NCBI RefSeq assembly: GCF_044810985.1
Contig: NZ_CP085242.1
Coordinates: 2,542,001 to 2,606,000, forward strand
Length of the DNA: 64,000 nucleotides
Origin: Marinospirillum sp031581385
Lineage (GTDB): Bacteria; Pseudomonadota; Gammaproteobacteria; Pseudomonadales; Halomonadaceae
Direction: 5' to 3'
The notes beneath the pieces were generated by a model. That model saw only the letters and a program-made list of their open reading frames with translations. It searched no databases and had not been told where the DNA came from. This document shows positions 9,026-18,072 of the stretch, piece by piece. Position 1 is the stretch's first letter; each line of letters begins with the position of its first letter. Made by a program: the position numbers and the translations under genes.

Positions 9026-10405
9026 ATGTTTGAAAGTTTAAGTGATCGCCTATCGCACACGTTGCGCAGTATTTCCGGCAATGCCCGCCTGACAGAAGAC
9101 AACATCAAGGACACCCTGCGCGAAGTCCGCATGGCCCTTCTGGAGGCTGATGTTGCCTTGCCGGTGGTGAAATCCTTCATTGACCAGGTGCGGGAGCGTG
9201 CCGTGGGTCAGGAGGTTTCCAAAGCACTCAAGCCGGGCGAACAGTTCCTGAAAATCGTTAACGAAACCCTCACCCAGGTGATGGGCGAGTCCCAGGTTCC
9301 ACTGGAGCTGAAGGGCGAGCCTGCCGTGGTGCTGATGGCGGGCCTTCAGGGTGCGGGTAAAACCACCACCGTGGCCAAGCTGGGGCGTTTCCTGCGCGAA
9401 CGGGAAAAGAAAAAGGTGCTGGTGGTCTCAACGGATATTTACCGTCCCGCCGCGATGGACCAGTTGCAGACTCTGGCCACAGAGGTGGAGGTGGACTGCT
9501 TCCCGGCAACCCCTGACCAGAAGCCCCAGGATATCGTTGCGGCTGCGATGCAGGAAGCCAAAATCAAGTTTTATGATGTCCTGCTCGTGGATACCGCCGG
9601 TCGACTGCATGTCGATGAAGAGATGATGGGCGAAATCAAGGCCCTGCACAAAATCGCCAAACCATCGGAAACCCTGTTCGTCGTGGATGCCATGACCGGT
9701 CAGGATGCTGCCAATACCGCCAAGGCGTTCAATGAAGCCCTGCCGCTGACCGGTGTGGTGCTGACCAAGGCGGATGGTGATGCGCGGGGTGGTGCCGCCC
9801 TGTCGGTGCGTCACATTACCGGCAAGCCCATCAAGTTTATGGGTATGGGTGAAAAAACCGATGCCCTGGAGCCTTTTTACCCGGATCGTATCGCCTCCCG
9901 GATTCTGGGGATGGGCGATCTGCTGTCCCTGATTGAAGAGGCTGAGCGCACACTGGATCAGGGCAAGGCCGAGAAGCTGGCTAAAAAAGTCAAAAAAGGC
10001 AAAGGCTTTGATCTGGAAGATTTTCGTGAACAGCTGCAGCAGATGAAAAAAATGGGCGGCATGTCCAGCATGCTGGAAAAGCTTCCCGGCATGGGCAATA
10101 TGGCCAAGCTGGCCGAACAGCAGGGCCCCATGAAGGAGATGGGCAAGATGGAAGCCATCATCAACTCCATGACGCCCTGGGAGCGCCGTAAGCCTGAATT
10201 GCTGAATGGTTCACGCAAGAGACGCATCTGTGAAGGCTCGGGAACCCATCTTCAGGATCTCAACCGCCTGATCAAGCAACACAAGCAAATGCAGAAAATG
10301 ATGAAGAAGATGACCAGCAAGGGTTCCGTAGCCAATATGATGCGGGGTATGCAGGGTCAAATGCCACCGGGTATGGGAGGTGGCGGTTTTCCACCGCGTT
10401 TCTAG
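9026..10405 (+). CDS. ffh: Signal recognition particle protein Ffh
   Basis: A 459-residue SRP54 GTPase that binds signal sequences of nascent membrane proteins and 4.5S RNA and docks with FtsY. Visible are the N domain, the G1 P-loop GLQGAGKTTTVAKLG, DTAGR, TKADGDARGG, and a Met-rich M domain ending in MRGMQGQMPPGMGGGG. I chose the ATG at 9026 (MFESLSDRL), which has GGGGA 5 bp before it and matches the family N-terminus, over an in-frame TTG at 9005. It is followed by a 284-bp gap before rpsP. Confidence 0.97.
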   Translation: MFESLSDRLSHTLRSISGNARLTEDNIKDTLREVRMALLEADVALPVVKSFIDQVRERAVGQEVSKALKPGEQFLKIVNETLTQVMGESQVPLELKGEPAVVLMAGLQGAGKTTTVAKLGRFLREREKKKVLVVSTDIYRPAAMDQLQTLATEVEVDCFPATPDQKPQDIVAAAMQEAKIKFYDVLLVDTAGRLHVDEEMMGEIKALHKIAKPSETLFVVDAMTGQDAANTAKAFNEALPLTGVVLTKADGDARGGAALSVRHITGKPIKFMGMGEKTDALEPFYPDRIASRILGMGDLLSLIEEAERTLDQGKAEKLAKKVKKGKGFDLEDFREQLQQMKKMGGMSSMLEKLPGMGNMAKLAEQQGPMKEMGKMEAIINSMTPWERRKPELLNGSRKRRICEGSGTHLQDLNRLIKQHKQMQKMMKKMTSKGSVANMMRGMQGQMPPGMGGGGFPPRF

Positions 10406-10411
10406 GCAATA

Positions 10412-10437
10412 ACAGGAATACGGCTTGCGTTTCCTGT
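10412..10437 (+). terminator. Hairpin after ffh
   Basis: ACAGGAA (10412-10418) and TTCCTGT (10431-10437) form a perfect 7-bp stem with a 12-base loop just after the ffh stop. No T-run follows. The rest of the 284-bp gap to rpsP holds no gene; it should contain the rpsP operon promoter, for which TACAAT at 10447 and TAGAAT at 10528 are weak -10 candidates. Confidence 0.35.
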
Positions 10438-10689
10438 GCTGGGCACTACAATAGCGCCACCTGAATTTTATGTCGCGAATTGGCGCAAAACCTAAGGTAA
10501 AGCTTCCCAAGGCTGTCGTTATCCATTAGAATACTTCGCCTTTCGGGTGCCTTGCCTTTTGAACAGGTTTTCAATGCGGGGTTGGCTACTCGAATTGAAC
10601 ATCCCTGGTCGCTAAATTTTTTAGTGGGACAGGCTTTATAGGCAGGCCTGTACCTGCATTTTCCGGATATCGTAAAGGAAAGACTTGCA

Positions 10690-10938
10690 ATGGTAACCAT
10701 TCGTCTGGCTCGTGGCGGTGCAAAAAAGCGCCCATTTTATCATGTACACGTAACTGATTCCCGCAAAGCGCGTGATGGCCGTTACATTGAACGTCTGGGC
10801 TTCTTTAACCCGGTCGCCCGCGGTGACGCCGAGCGTCTGCGCCTGGATCTGGATCGCCTGCAGCACTGGGTTGGCCAGGGCGCACAGCTGTCTGATCGCG
10901 TAGCCAAGCTGGCTAAAGAAGCTGCAAAACAGCAGTAA
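10690..10938 (+). CDS. rpsP: 30S ribosomal protein S16
   Basis: An 82-residue small-subunit protein beginning MVTIRLARGGAKKRPFYHV, the universal S16 start, with the usual length. AAAGGAAAG precedes the ATG. It is the first gene of the conserved rpsP-rimM-trmD-rplS operon that joins ribosomal proteins with a 16S maturation factor and a tRNA methyltransferase. Confidence 0.98.
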   Translation: MVTIRLARGGAKKRPFYHVHVTDSRKARDGRYIERLGFFNPVARGDAERLRLDLDRLQHWVGQGAQLSDRVAKLAKEAAKQQ

Positions 10939-10982
10939 TTGCTGTTTTATCACTTAAATTTCGCAAGTGAGCCGGGTTGTAT

Positions 10983-11522
10983 ATGAACAAGCCGCACACA
11001 AGCGGAAAGAGTGAAGTCCTTCTGGGGCGTATTACCAGTGTTTTCGGCATTAAAGGCTGGGTGAAGGTGTATTCCTACACCGAGCCGATGGAAAACCTGC
11101 TTGATTACCCGGAATGGACGCTCAGGCATCAGGGCAAGACTTTAACAGTCATAAAAACGGATGGCCGCAAACAGGGCAAGGGTCTGGTCGCTAAGCTCAA
11201 AGGCTATGACACCCCCGAAGCAGCAAAGCAATTGGCTGGTGCGGAAATACGTTTGCCCGAAGAAGCCTTGCCGCCTCTTGATGAAGGGGAGTACTACTGG
11301 AATCAGCTGATTGGCCTGCAGGTGTTTAACTGCCAGGGCCAACTGTATGGCAAGGTGGACTACCTGCTGGAAACGGGTGCCAATGATGTGCTGGTGGTCA
11401 AACCCAGCCAGGGCAGCCTGGACAAGCAGGAACGATTGATTCCCTGGTTGCTGCCTGATGTGATCAGGCAGGTCAATCTGGAGTCAGGCATTCTCGAAGT
11501 TGACTGGGATGCCGACTTTTAA
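10983..11522 (+). CDS. rimM: 16S rRNA processing protein RimM
   Basis: A 179-residue ribosome maturation factor that binds S19 and helps assemble the 30S head. The N-terminal LLGRITSVFGIKGWVKVYSYT and the C-terminal PRC-barrel with RLIPWLLPDVI are typical. A TTG at 10977 extends the frame by two codons, but the ATG at 10983 is preferred. It lies between rpsP and trmD as expected. Confidence 0.97.
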   Translation: MNKPHTSGKSEVLLGRITSVFGIKGWVKVYSYTEPMENLLDYPEWTLRHQGKTLTVIKTDGRKQGKGLVAKLKGYDTPEAAKQLAGAEIRLPEEALPPLDEGEYYWNQLIGLQVFNCQGQLYGKVDYLLETGANDVLVVKPSQGSLDKQERLIPWLLPDVIRQVNLESGILEVDWDADF

Positions 11523-11539
11523 ACAACTGAATAAGTGAG

Positions 11540-12319
11540 ATGTGCAGGGTGTGGTTTGGTGTCGTTTCTCTGTTTCCACAGATGTTCACCGCTATCACCG
11601 AGCAGGGTGTAACCTCGCGGGGTATCAAACAGGGTCTGCTGGAAGTGGACTTCTGGAATCCGCGGGATTTTACAACTGATCGTCACCGCACTGTGGATGA
11701 TCGCCCTTACGGCGGTGGCCCCGGCATGTTGATGAAGGTTGAACCTCTGCGTGCTGCTATTCAGGCAGCCAAAGAGGCCGCTGGGCCAGAGGCCAGGGTT
11801 GTTTACCTGTCTCCTCAGGGTCGCAAGCTGGACCAGGCTGGCGTAGTGGAACTGGCGTCCAGGCCAAAGCATATTCTGGTCGCTGGTCGTTATGAAGGGA
11901 TTGATGAGCGCCTGATGGCCTCGGAAATCGATGAGGAATGGTCGATAGGTGACTATGTCCTGAGTGGCGGAGAGTTGGCAGCCATGGTGCTGATGGACTC
12001 GGTGGCCCGCCTGGTGCCCGGAGTTCTGGGGCATGAGGCATCAGCAGAAGAAGATTCCTTTGCTGAAGGCTTGCTGGACTGTCCGCATTACACAAGACCT
12101 GAAATGATCGACGGGCACGGCGTTCCCGAGGTGCTGCTGAGCGGTAACCATGAGGCTATACGCCGGTGGCGTCTCAAGCAGGCGCTGGGTCGAACCTGGT
12201 TGCGGCGACCTGATCTGCTGACCGAGCGTCAGTTGGATGAGGAGCAGCAGAAATTGTTAGCAGAATTTATCCGCGAATACGATGCCCCGCTTACCAGGGC
12301 GCAAGTCGAGCGGCCTTAG
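11540..12319 (+). CDS. trmD: tRNA (guanine-37-N1)-methyltransferase
   Basis: A 259-residue SPOUT methyltransferase that makes m1G37 and so prevents frameshifting. The knotted SAM site is shown by YLSPQGRKLDQ, LVAGRYEGIDER and SIGDYVLSGGELA, and DRPYGGGPGM is present. The N-terminus MCRVWFGVVSLFPQMF is slightly longer than the usual MWIGVVSLFP; the GTG at 11549 would restore the common length. Upstream spacing to rimM is 17 bp. Confidence 0.97.
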   Translation: MCRVWFGVVSLFPQMFTAITEQGVTSRGIKQGLLEVDFWNPRDFTTDRHRTVDDRPYGGGPGMLMKVEPLRAAIQAAKEAAGPEARVVYLSPQGRKLDQAGVVELASRPKHILVAGRYEGIDERLMASEIDEEWSIGDYVLSGGELAAMVLMDSVARLVPGVLGHEASAEEDSFAEGLLDCPHYTRPEMIDGHGVPEVLLSGNHEAIRRWRLKQALGRTWLRRPDLLTERQLDEEQQKLLAEFIREYDAPLTRAQVERP

Positions 12320-12336
12320 TCTAGGAGCGAGCAGCA

Positions 12337-12693
12337 ATGAGTAACAGAAACCCCATTATCCAGGCTCTTGAAGCCGAACAAATGAACAAAGAAGTCCCCA
12401 GCTTTGGCCCAGGCGACACCATTGTCGTTCAGGTAAAAGTTAAAGAGGGTAACCGTGAGCGTTTGCAGGCTTACGAAGGTGTGGTGATCGGCAAGCGTAA
12501 CCGCGGCCTTAACTCTGCTTTCACGGTTCGTAAAATGTCCAGCGGCATGGGTGTGGAGCGTACTTTCCAGACTTACAGCCCTCTGGTTGACTCCATTCAG
12601 GTCAAGCGTCGTGGTGATGTTCGCCAGGCCAAGATCTACTACCTGCGCGAGCGTTCAGGTAAATCGGCACGCATCAAGGAAAAGCTGGCCTGA
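12337..12693 (+). CDS. rplS: 50S ribosomal protein L19
   Basis: A 118-residue large-subunit protein. FGPGDTIVVQVKVKEGNRER, RLQAYEGVVIGKRNRG and SAFTVRKMSSG with GVERTFQTYSP are signature segments. It is the last gene of the rpsP operon and is followed by a strong intrinsic terminator. Confidence 0.98.
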   Translation: MSNRNPIIQALEAEQMNKEVPSFGPGDTIVVQVKVKEGNRERLQAYEGVVIGKRNRGLNSAFTVRKMSSGMGVERTFQTYSPLVDSIQVKRRGDVRQAKIYYLRERSGKSARIKEKLA

Positions 12694-12734
12694 TCAGGGT
12701 TCAGTCATCTGCCTTGCGGCAGTGCAGTTAAAAG

Positions 12735-12767
12735 ACGGGTGCCTGCGGGTGCCCGTTTTTGTTTTTT
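12735..12767 (+). terminator. Rho-independent terminator of rpsP-rimM-trmD-rplS
   Basis: ACGGGTGCC pairs with GGGTGCCCGT across a short loop and is followed by TTTTTGTTTTTT. It sits 42 bp after the rplS stop and ends the operon before dsbC. Confidence 0.88.
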
Positions 12768-12821
12768 GATCGGCTCACAGGCATACTGTCGCTTTTTGGT
12801 GGGTCTCTTCAGGAGAAAGAT

Positions 12822-13547
12822 ATGCGCAGTTTTTCAAGGTTGCTGATGGCCTTGCTGTTAGGCTGGACGGGTCTGGTCCAGGCTGCGGAACCTGACCAAC
12901 AGGCTCTGCAAGAACAGCTGCAAAAAATTGACTCACGGATTGCCATAGAATCACTCAAGGCGACCCCCCTGGATAATATTTATGAAGTGCAACTCAGTTC
13001 AGGTGACCTGCTGTACATCAGCGCCGATGGTCAATACCTGCTGGCCGGAAGTCTTCTGCGTCTGGGCGAGCAGGGAGTTACCGACTTAACCGAACAAACC
13101 CGCAGTCAAATACGTCGCCAGCAACTGCAGGATATCCCGGCTGAAGATCAGGTGGTTTTTGCAGCTGAAGGAGACACTCAAGCTGTTATTCAGATTTTCA
13201 CCGATATCACTTGTCCCTACTGCATTCGCTTGCACGGAGAAGTGCCGGAGCTGAATGCCGCCGGTGTGGAGGTGCGCTATCTGGCCTTTCCCCGTCAGGG
13301 TGTGGACAGCGAAGCTTACCAGAAGCTGGTCAATGTCTGGTGTGCCGATGATCGCCAAAAGGCCATGAACCGGGCCAAAGGTGGTGAAGATCTGACCTCT
13401 GCCGAGTGTGACAATCCGGTTGCTGAGCAGTTTGAAATGGGTCGCAGCCAGGGTGTTCAGGGTACACCAGCGATCGTTCTGCCGGATGGCAAGATTATTC
13501 CCGGATATGTGCCTGCTGAGCGCTTGCTGAAACAGCTGGGTCTTTAA
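12822..13547 (+). CDS. dsbC: Thiol:disulfide isomerase DsbC
   Basis: A 241-residue periplasmic disulfide isomerase with an N-terminal dimerisation domain and a thioredoxin-fold catalytic domain. The signal peptide is MRSFSRLLMALLLGWTG through QA, and the active site is ITCPYCIRLH (CPYC). The cis-Pro loop is VQGTPAIVLPDG. I chose the ATG at 12822, with AGGAGA 5 bp before it; an upstream in-frame start at 12759 would run through the terminator. It is followed by hom and thrC, the dsbC-hom-thrC order seen in Pseudomonas and relatives. Confidence 0.95.
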   Translation: MRSFSRLLMALLLGWTGLVQAAEPDQQALQEQLQKIDSRIAIESLKATPLDNIYEVQLSSGDLLYISADGQYLLAGSLLRLGEQGVTDLTEQTRSQIRRQQLQDIPAEDQVVFAAEGDTQAVIQIFTDITCPYCIRLHGEVPELNAAGVEVRYLAFPRQGVDSEAYQKLVNVWCADDRQKAMNRAKGGEDLTSAECDNPVAEQFEMGRSQGVQGTPAIVLPDGKIIPGYVPAERLLKQLGL

Positions 13548-13574
13548 TTCAATAAAAATTGTAAGGAGAGTATT

Positions 13575-14879
13575 TTGAAACCTGTAAAAGTCGCTATCTG
13601 TGGCCTGGGAACTGTAGGCGGTGGTGTGTTCAATGTTTTGCTGCGTAACGCCAGTGAAATTGCCCGCCGAGCCGGCCGTCCAATAGTGGTTGAGCAGGTC
13701 GCCTCCCGCAGCGCCAATCCTGAATGTGACACCTCCAGTGTTTATATCTCTCAGGAAGTTCTGGATGTCATCGAAAACCCGGAAATTGATGTCGTGGTGG
13801 AGCTGATCGGCGGTTACGATGCTGCCTATGACCTAGTGATGAAAGCCATCGCTTCCGGCAAGCATGTGGTGACGGCCAACAAGGCTCTGATTGCCGTTTA
13901 TGGTAATGAAATCTTTCAGGCTGCGCGTGAAGCCGGCGTGATTGTTGCCTTTGAAGCCGCTGTGGCCGGCGGCATTCCCATCATCAAATCCATTCGTGAA
14001 GGCCTGACAGCCAACAAGATCAACTGGGTTGCCGGTATCATCAATGGCACCGGCAACTACATCCTGACCAATATGAATGACAAGGGTGCAGACTTCACCG
14101 AGATGCTCGAAGAAGCTCAGGCACTGGGTTATGCCGAAGCCGATCCAACCTTTGATGTTGAAGGCATCGATGCTGCTCACAAGCTGGCGATTCTTTCCGC
14201 GATTGCCTTTGGTGTTCCCCTGAGTTTTGACAAGGTCTACACCGAAGGGATCAGCCGGATTGATGTTGAAGATATCCGTCAGGCTGATGCCCTGGGTTAT
14301 GCGATCAAACACCTGGGCATCACCCGCCGTACTGACAGCGGCCTGGAACTGCGAGTCCATCCCACCCTGGTTCCCAAGGAACGCTTGCTAGCCAATGTCA
14401 ATGGCGTGATGAATGCGGTCATGGTATCCGGTGATGCGGTCGGCCCCACGCTGTATTACGGTGCCGGTGCCGGTGCCGAACCCACGGCCTCAGCGGTGAT
14501 TGCCGACCTGGTGGATGTGGCCCGGGAAATGGGTGCCGAACCGGACTCCCGTGTTCCTTACCTGGCTTTTGCCGAACAGGCAGATGATCTGCCGGTCTTG
14601 CCCATGGATGAAATTGAAACGGCCTACTATCTGCGTCTGCTGGCCGTGGATCGTCCCGGTGTACTGGCACGTGTGGCGACTATCCTGAGTGATCAGGGCG
14701 TGAGTATTGAGGCCATCATTCAGAAAGACACTCTGGAAGGTGATTTGGTCCCGATCATTCTGCTGACCCACACCACCAAGGAAGCGGCCATGAATGAAGT
14801 GATTCGCCAGCTGGAATCCCTGGCCGACATTGCCGGTAGCGTGATGCGCATCCGGGTGGAAAGCCTTGAAGATCAATAA
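13575..14879 (+). CDS. hom: Homoserine dehydrogenase
   Basis: A 434-residue enzyme reducing aspartate semialdehyde to homoserine for threonine and methionine synthesis. It has the Rossmann nucleotide site AICGLGTVGGGVF, the catalytic region GTGNYILTNM with EADPTFDVEGIDAAHKLAIL, and a C-terminal ACT domain (DRPGVLARVATILSDQGVSI) that normally mediates threonine feedback. The start codon is TTG, supported by AAGGAGAG 7 bp upstream. It lies 27 bp after dsbC and 26 bp before thrC. Confidence 0.97.
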   Translation: MKPVKVAICGLGTVGGGVFNVLLRNASEIARRAGRPIVVEQVASRSANPECDTSSVYISQEVLDVIENPEIDVVVELIGGYDAAYDLVMKAIASGKHVVTANKALIAVYGNEIFQAAREAGVIVAFEAAVAGGIPIIKSIREGLTANKINWVAGIINGTGNYILTNMNDKGADFTEMLEEAQALGYAEADPTFDVEGIDAAHKLAILSAIAFGVPLSFDKVYTEGISRIDVEDIRQADALGYAIKHLGITRRTDSGLELRVHPTLVPKERLLANVNGVMNAVMVSGDAVGPTLYYGAGAGAEPTASAVIADLVDVAREMGAEPDSRVPYLAFAEQADDLPVLPMDEIETAYYLRLLAVDRPGVLARVATILSDQGVSIEAIIQKDTLEGDLVPIILLTHTTKEAAMNEVIRQLESLADIAGSVMRIRVESLEDQ

Positions 14880-14905
14880 CTATTCATTTTAAGTGAGATA
14901 AAGCC

Positions 14906-16303
14906 GTGCGTTATATCAGCACCCGCGGGAAAGCGCCCGCCCTGAACTTTGAAGAAGTTGTGCTTACCGGTATGGCCACCGATGGCGGTCTTTACGTACC
15001 GGAAAGTTTTCCCCAGATGAGCAAAGCCGAAATCGCTGACCTGGCGGGTCTGCCCTATCACGAAGCTGCTTTTCGGGTGATGCGTCCTTTTGTGGGTGAC
15101 AGCATTCCTGAAGAAACCTTCAGGCAGATGCTCAAGGAAACCTATGCTTCCTTCAGTCATGATGCGGTCGCGCCTCTCAAACAGTTGGACAGCAATCATT
15201 TTTTGCTGGAGCTTTTTCACGGCCCGACCCTGGCTTTCAAGGATGTGGCACTGCAACTGCTGGGTCGCCTGCTGGATCACTTTCTGGCCAAGCGCGGTGA
15301 GCGCGGTGTGATCATGGGGGCAACCTCTGGTGATACCGGTTCAGCCGCTATTGAAGGCTGCAAGCCCTGTACGCATGTGGATATTTATATCCTCCACCCC
15401 CACAACCGGGTTTCTGAAGTTCAGCGCCGCCAGATGACCACCGTGTTGGCTCCCAATGTTCACAACATTGCTGTGGAAGGTGATTTTGATGACTGCCAGG
15501 CCATGGTCAAGGCCAGCTTTGCCAACCAGGATTTCCTCAAAGGGCAGCGCCTGATTGCGGTCAATTCCATCAACTGGGCACGCATCATGGCCCAGGTGGT
15601 GTATTACTTCACCAGTGCTGTGGCACTGGGTGCACCGCATCGGGAAGTTTCGTTCAGTGTGCCTTCGGCCAACTTTGGTGATGTGTTTGCCGGTTATGTG
15701 GCACGCAAGATGGGTTTGCCCGTCAAGCAGTTGATCGTGGCCACCAATGCCAATGATATTCTGCATCGCACTCTGCATGACAATGATTTCAGTAAGAAGC
15801 CCTTGGAGCCCACACTAGCTCCTTCCATGGATATCGTGGTTTCTTCCAACTTTGAGCGCCTCTTGTTTGACCTTTATCAGCAAGATGGATCAGCTATTGC
15901 GGATCTGCTGGAGACTTTCCAGAAAGAACCCACACAACTGGATGCAAAAGCCTGGGAAAGTGCCCGCGAGCTGTTCGACAGCTTCAGTCTGGATGATCAG
16001 GGCATCCTGCGGGTAATAGCCGATGCCTTTGAGCGCACCGGGGAATTGCTCGACCCCCACACCGCAACGGCCTACCTGGCCACCCAGAAGTGTGCGAAGG
16101 ATGCTGCGACTCCAGTGGTGACTCTGGCAACAGCCCATCCCGCCAAATTTGAGGATGCGGTTATCAAGGCTGGCTTTAAGGAAGGTGCCAAACTGCCTCT
16201 GCACATGAGTGATCTGCTGCAGCGGGAAGAAAAATACAGTGTTTTGCCTTCTGACCTTCAGGCCATCCAGCGGTTTGTTGCCGAACAGCAGGCCCTTGCC
16301 TGA
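14906..16303 (+). CDS. thrC: Threonine synthase
   Basis: A 465-residue PLP enzyme that converts O-phosphohomoserine to threonine. The PLP lysine is in HGPTLAFKDVALQLLG, and GATSGDTGSAAIEG is the phosphate-binding loop. The N-terminal YISTRGKAPALNFEEVVLTG is typical of the longer (fungal/proteobacterial) ThrC subgroup. The start codon is GTG. The gene ends the dsbC-hom-thrC unit at a strong terminator. Confidence 0.97.
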   Translation: MRYISTRGKAPALNFEEVVLTGMATDGGLYVPESFPQMSKAEIADLAGLPYHEAAFRVMRPFVGDSIPEETFRQMLKETYASFSHDAVAPLKQLDSNHFLLELFHGPTLAFKDVALQLLGRLLDHFLAKRGERGVIMGATSGDTGSAAIEGCKPCTHVDIYILHPHNRVSEVQRRQMTTVLAPNVHNIAVEGDFDDCQAMVKASFANQDFLKGQRLIAVNSINWARIMAQVVYYFTSAVALGAPHREVSFSVPSANFGDVFAGYVARKMGLPVKQLIVATNANDILHRTLHDNDFSKKPLEPTLAPSMDIVVSSNFERLLFDLYQQDGSAIADLLETFQKEPTQLDAKAWESARELFDSFSLDDQGILRVIADAFERTGELLDPHTATAYLATQKCAKDAATPVVTLATAHPAKFEDAVIKAGFKEGAKLPLHMSDLLQREEKYSVLPSDLQAIQRFVAEQQALA

Positions 16304-16332
16304 TATAACCTCATTTTAAATACTCAGTTTTC

Positions 16333-16357
16333 AGGGAGCTTCGGCTCCCTTTTTTTG
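16333..16357 (+). terminator. Rho-independent terminator of hom-thrC
   Basis: AGGGAGC-TTCG-GCTCCCT forms a 7-bp stem with a UUCG tetraloop, followed directly by seven T residues. This is a textbook intrinsic terminator, 29 bp after the thrC stop. Confidence 0.95.
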
Positions 16358-16426
16358 TGCTTGCCGAATCTTATGACCATCCTTTCTTCTCTTCGAAACA
16401 CAATTATTACCAATCGCTTATCTAAA

Positions 16427-16441
16427 TGATAATGATTGACA
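16427..16441. promoter_or_regulatory. Fur box of the siderophore-iron operon
   Basis: TGATAATGATTGACA matches the 7-1-7 Fur core TGATAAT-N-ATTATCA at 12 of 14 positions. It overlaps the -35 hexamer of the promoter described next, the classical arrangement for iron repression. Confidence 0.8.
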
Positions 16442-16463
16442 TTAAGATGCAAAATGCTATTCT
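16436..16463 (+). promoter_or_regulatory. Sigma-70 promoter of the fhu-like operon
   Basis: A perfect -35 TTGACA (16436-16441) and an extended -10 TGC-TATTCT (hexamer 16458-16463) are separated by 16 bp. It sits 46 bp before the fhuF-like start and is overlapped by the Fur box. Confidence 0.75.
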
Positions 16464-16509
16464 TGGCGACCCTAGTTAGTGACGGGTCTGAATAGTGGAG
16501 TAGCTTCTC

Positions 16510-17286
16510 TTGAGCCTGCGAAATAATGCCAACCCCGATGAACCCCTGACGCAGTTGTTGCAACAGGTACAAAGCCTCTTGCCCGGCATGCGGAGTTATC
16601 TGGGCGAGCCGCGTCCAGGTGAGCTACGGGTGACCCAGGACAATTTTTCCAGTCTTCAGGCGCTGGTTGATTATCAGGCTCAATCCTGGCCTGAAGCTGG
16701 CAGGCTTTACTGGTTTGCTCGCAGTTGGAGCCTTTTGCTGTGGAAACCGGTGGTGTTGGCTCTGGTGGCCGTGCACTTTTTGCAAAGACCCCTGAATTTG
16801 CGGTTGCTGGGGCAGAGAGGGGATGAGGCGGGTTTGACAGAGTTCAGTCTCCCGGCAAGAGCACTTCATCCAGTTTCCAATCAGGCTCTTCGTCAACAGG
16901 CAGGCATTCTCAAAGCAACCAGTGAAGCCTGGCAGCAACAACTGGGAGCAGTGATCCGAGTCAATCCTGCCCTGGCACGGGGCCTGTTGGCTGACCGATT
17001 ACTGAGTGGTTTGTTGCATCTGCAGGCTTCACTGAATGCCGATAATGCCTGGCTGGCTGAAACCGCGGATACCTGGCTGCAAGAACTCGAACTTCAGCAA
17101 GCCAGTGGCTTGATGAGTGTGCAGCTGGATTCCGGTCAGCAAAGACTGGTTCTGAATCGGAAAGCCTGCTGTCAGCACTATCGCCGTCGTGATGGTGAGC
17201 TCTGCAACACTTGCCCCCGGCTGGGACGAGAAGAAAGATTATTGCGCCTTAAGCAGGAACATGAAAAGCATGCTACAGCTCAATGA
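16510..17286 (+). CDS. FhuF-like siderophore-iron reductase
   Basis: A 258-residue protein of the ferric-siderophore reductase family, which removes iron from imported hydroxamates by reduction. The diagnostic feature is the C-terminal CC-x10-C-x2-C motif (CCQHYRRRDGELCNTC) that holds a [2Fe-2S] cluster. The rest of the protein is weakly conserved, as usual. The likely start is a TTG (SLRNNAN) after a GTGGAG. It is the first gene behind the Fur box, and its 3' end overlaps the ATPase gene by 26 bp. Confidence 0.85.
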   Translation: MSLRNNANPDEPLTQLLQQVQSLLPGMRSYLGEPRPGELRVTQDNFSSLQALVDYQAQSWPEAGRLYWFARSWSLLLWKPVVLALVAVHFLQRPLNLRLLGQRGDEAGLTEFSLPARALHPVSNQALRQQAGILKATSEAWQQQLGAVIRVNPALARGLLADRLLSGLLHLQASLNADNAWLAETADTWLQELELQQASGLMSVQLDSGQQRLVLNRKACCQHYRRRDGELCNTCPRLGREERLLRLKQEHEKHATAQ

Positions 17287-18037
17287 AGTAGAAGTCGTAA
17301 GACAAGAAAGAGTTCTTCTCAGTATACCGACCCTGACCCTGGCCAAAGATCAGGTAACGGTCATTCTGGGCCACAATGGTTCGGGAAAGTCCACGCTGAT
17401 GAATCTGCTGGCACGACAAATCCAGCCTGATCGTGGACAGGTTCTGCTGGACGACCAGGAACTCAACAGTCTCTCGCAGCGTAACCTGGCTCGCCAGCTG
17501 GCTTTTTTGCCACAAAAGTTGCCTGAAGTGGGTGGGCTGACCGTCAGGGATCTGGTTTTGTTGGGACGCTACCCCTGGCGTGGTTTGCTGGGGCGCTGGC
17601 AGGCCGGTGATTATGAAAAGGTCGCCAAAGCCATGTGCGAAACGGATGTCGCTGAGCTGGCGGATCAATTGACCGACCTGCTTTCTGGAGGTGAGCGTCA
17701 GCGCGCCTGGGTTGCCATGCTTCTGGCACAGGAATCTCCCCTGCTGTTGTTGGACGAGCCGACCTCGGCCCTGGATCTCACCCACCAGTATGAGCTGATG
17801 AAGCTGCTTTATCAGCTCAACCGCGATTCCCAGCGGGGCGTGGTGGTGATCCTTCACGATGTCAATCTTGCCTGCCGCTATGCGGATCGAATTCTGGCCC
17901 TTAAAAAAGGCCGCCTGGTGTTTGATGGCACTCCGACCCAGATGCTGGATGAGAAATGCCTTTCGGATCTCTACGACCTGGATATTCGTCTTTGCAGTCA
18001 TCCGGTGCAACAGCATCCGGTCGCGGTGGTGGCCTGA
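17261..18037 (+). CDS. fhuC: FhuC-like ATPase of iron-siderophore ABC importer
   Basis: A 258-residue ABC ATPase. Walker A is LGHNGSGKST, the signature is LLSGGERQRAWVAM, Walker B is LLLLDEPTSALD, and the H-loop is VILHDVNLA. I chose the ATG at 17261 (MKSMLQLNEV) because AGGAA precedes it by 4 bp; a longer frame from 17189 would run deep into the fhuF-like gene. With the next two genes it forms a complete importer for ferric hydroxamate-type siderophores; the actual ligand is not shown by sequence. Confidence 0.92.
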   Translation: MKSMLQLNEVEVVRQERVLLSIPTLTLAKDQVTVILGHNGSGKSTLMNLLARQIQPDRGQVLLDDQELNSLSQRNLARQLAFLPQKLPEVGGLTVRDLVLLGRYPWRGLLGRWQAGDYEKVAKAMCETDVAELADQLTDLLSGGERQRAWVAMLLAQESPLLLLDEPTSALDLTHQYELMKLLYQLNRDSQRGVVVILHDVNLACRYADRILALKKGRLVFDGTPTQMLDEKCLSDLYDLDIRLCSHPVQQHPVAVVA

Positions 18038-18072
18038 CGCCTTCATTACCTTTTTAAACCTGAGGAATCCCT

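Noticed and set aside
12759..12821. Upstream in-frame extension of dsbC
   Set aside because: It would begin inside the rplS terminator and push the signal peptide 21 residues inward; the ATG at 12822 has a good Shine-Dalgarno.
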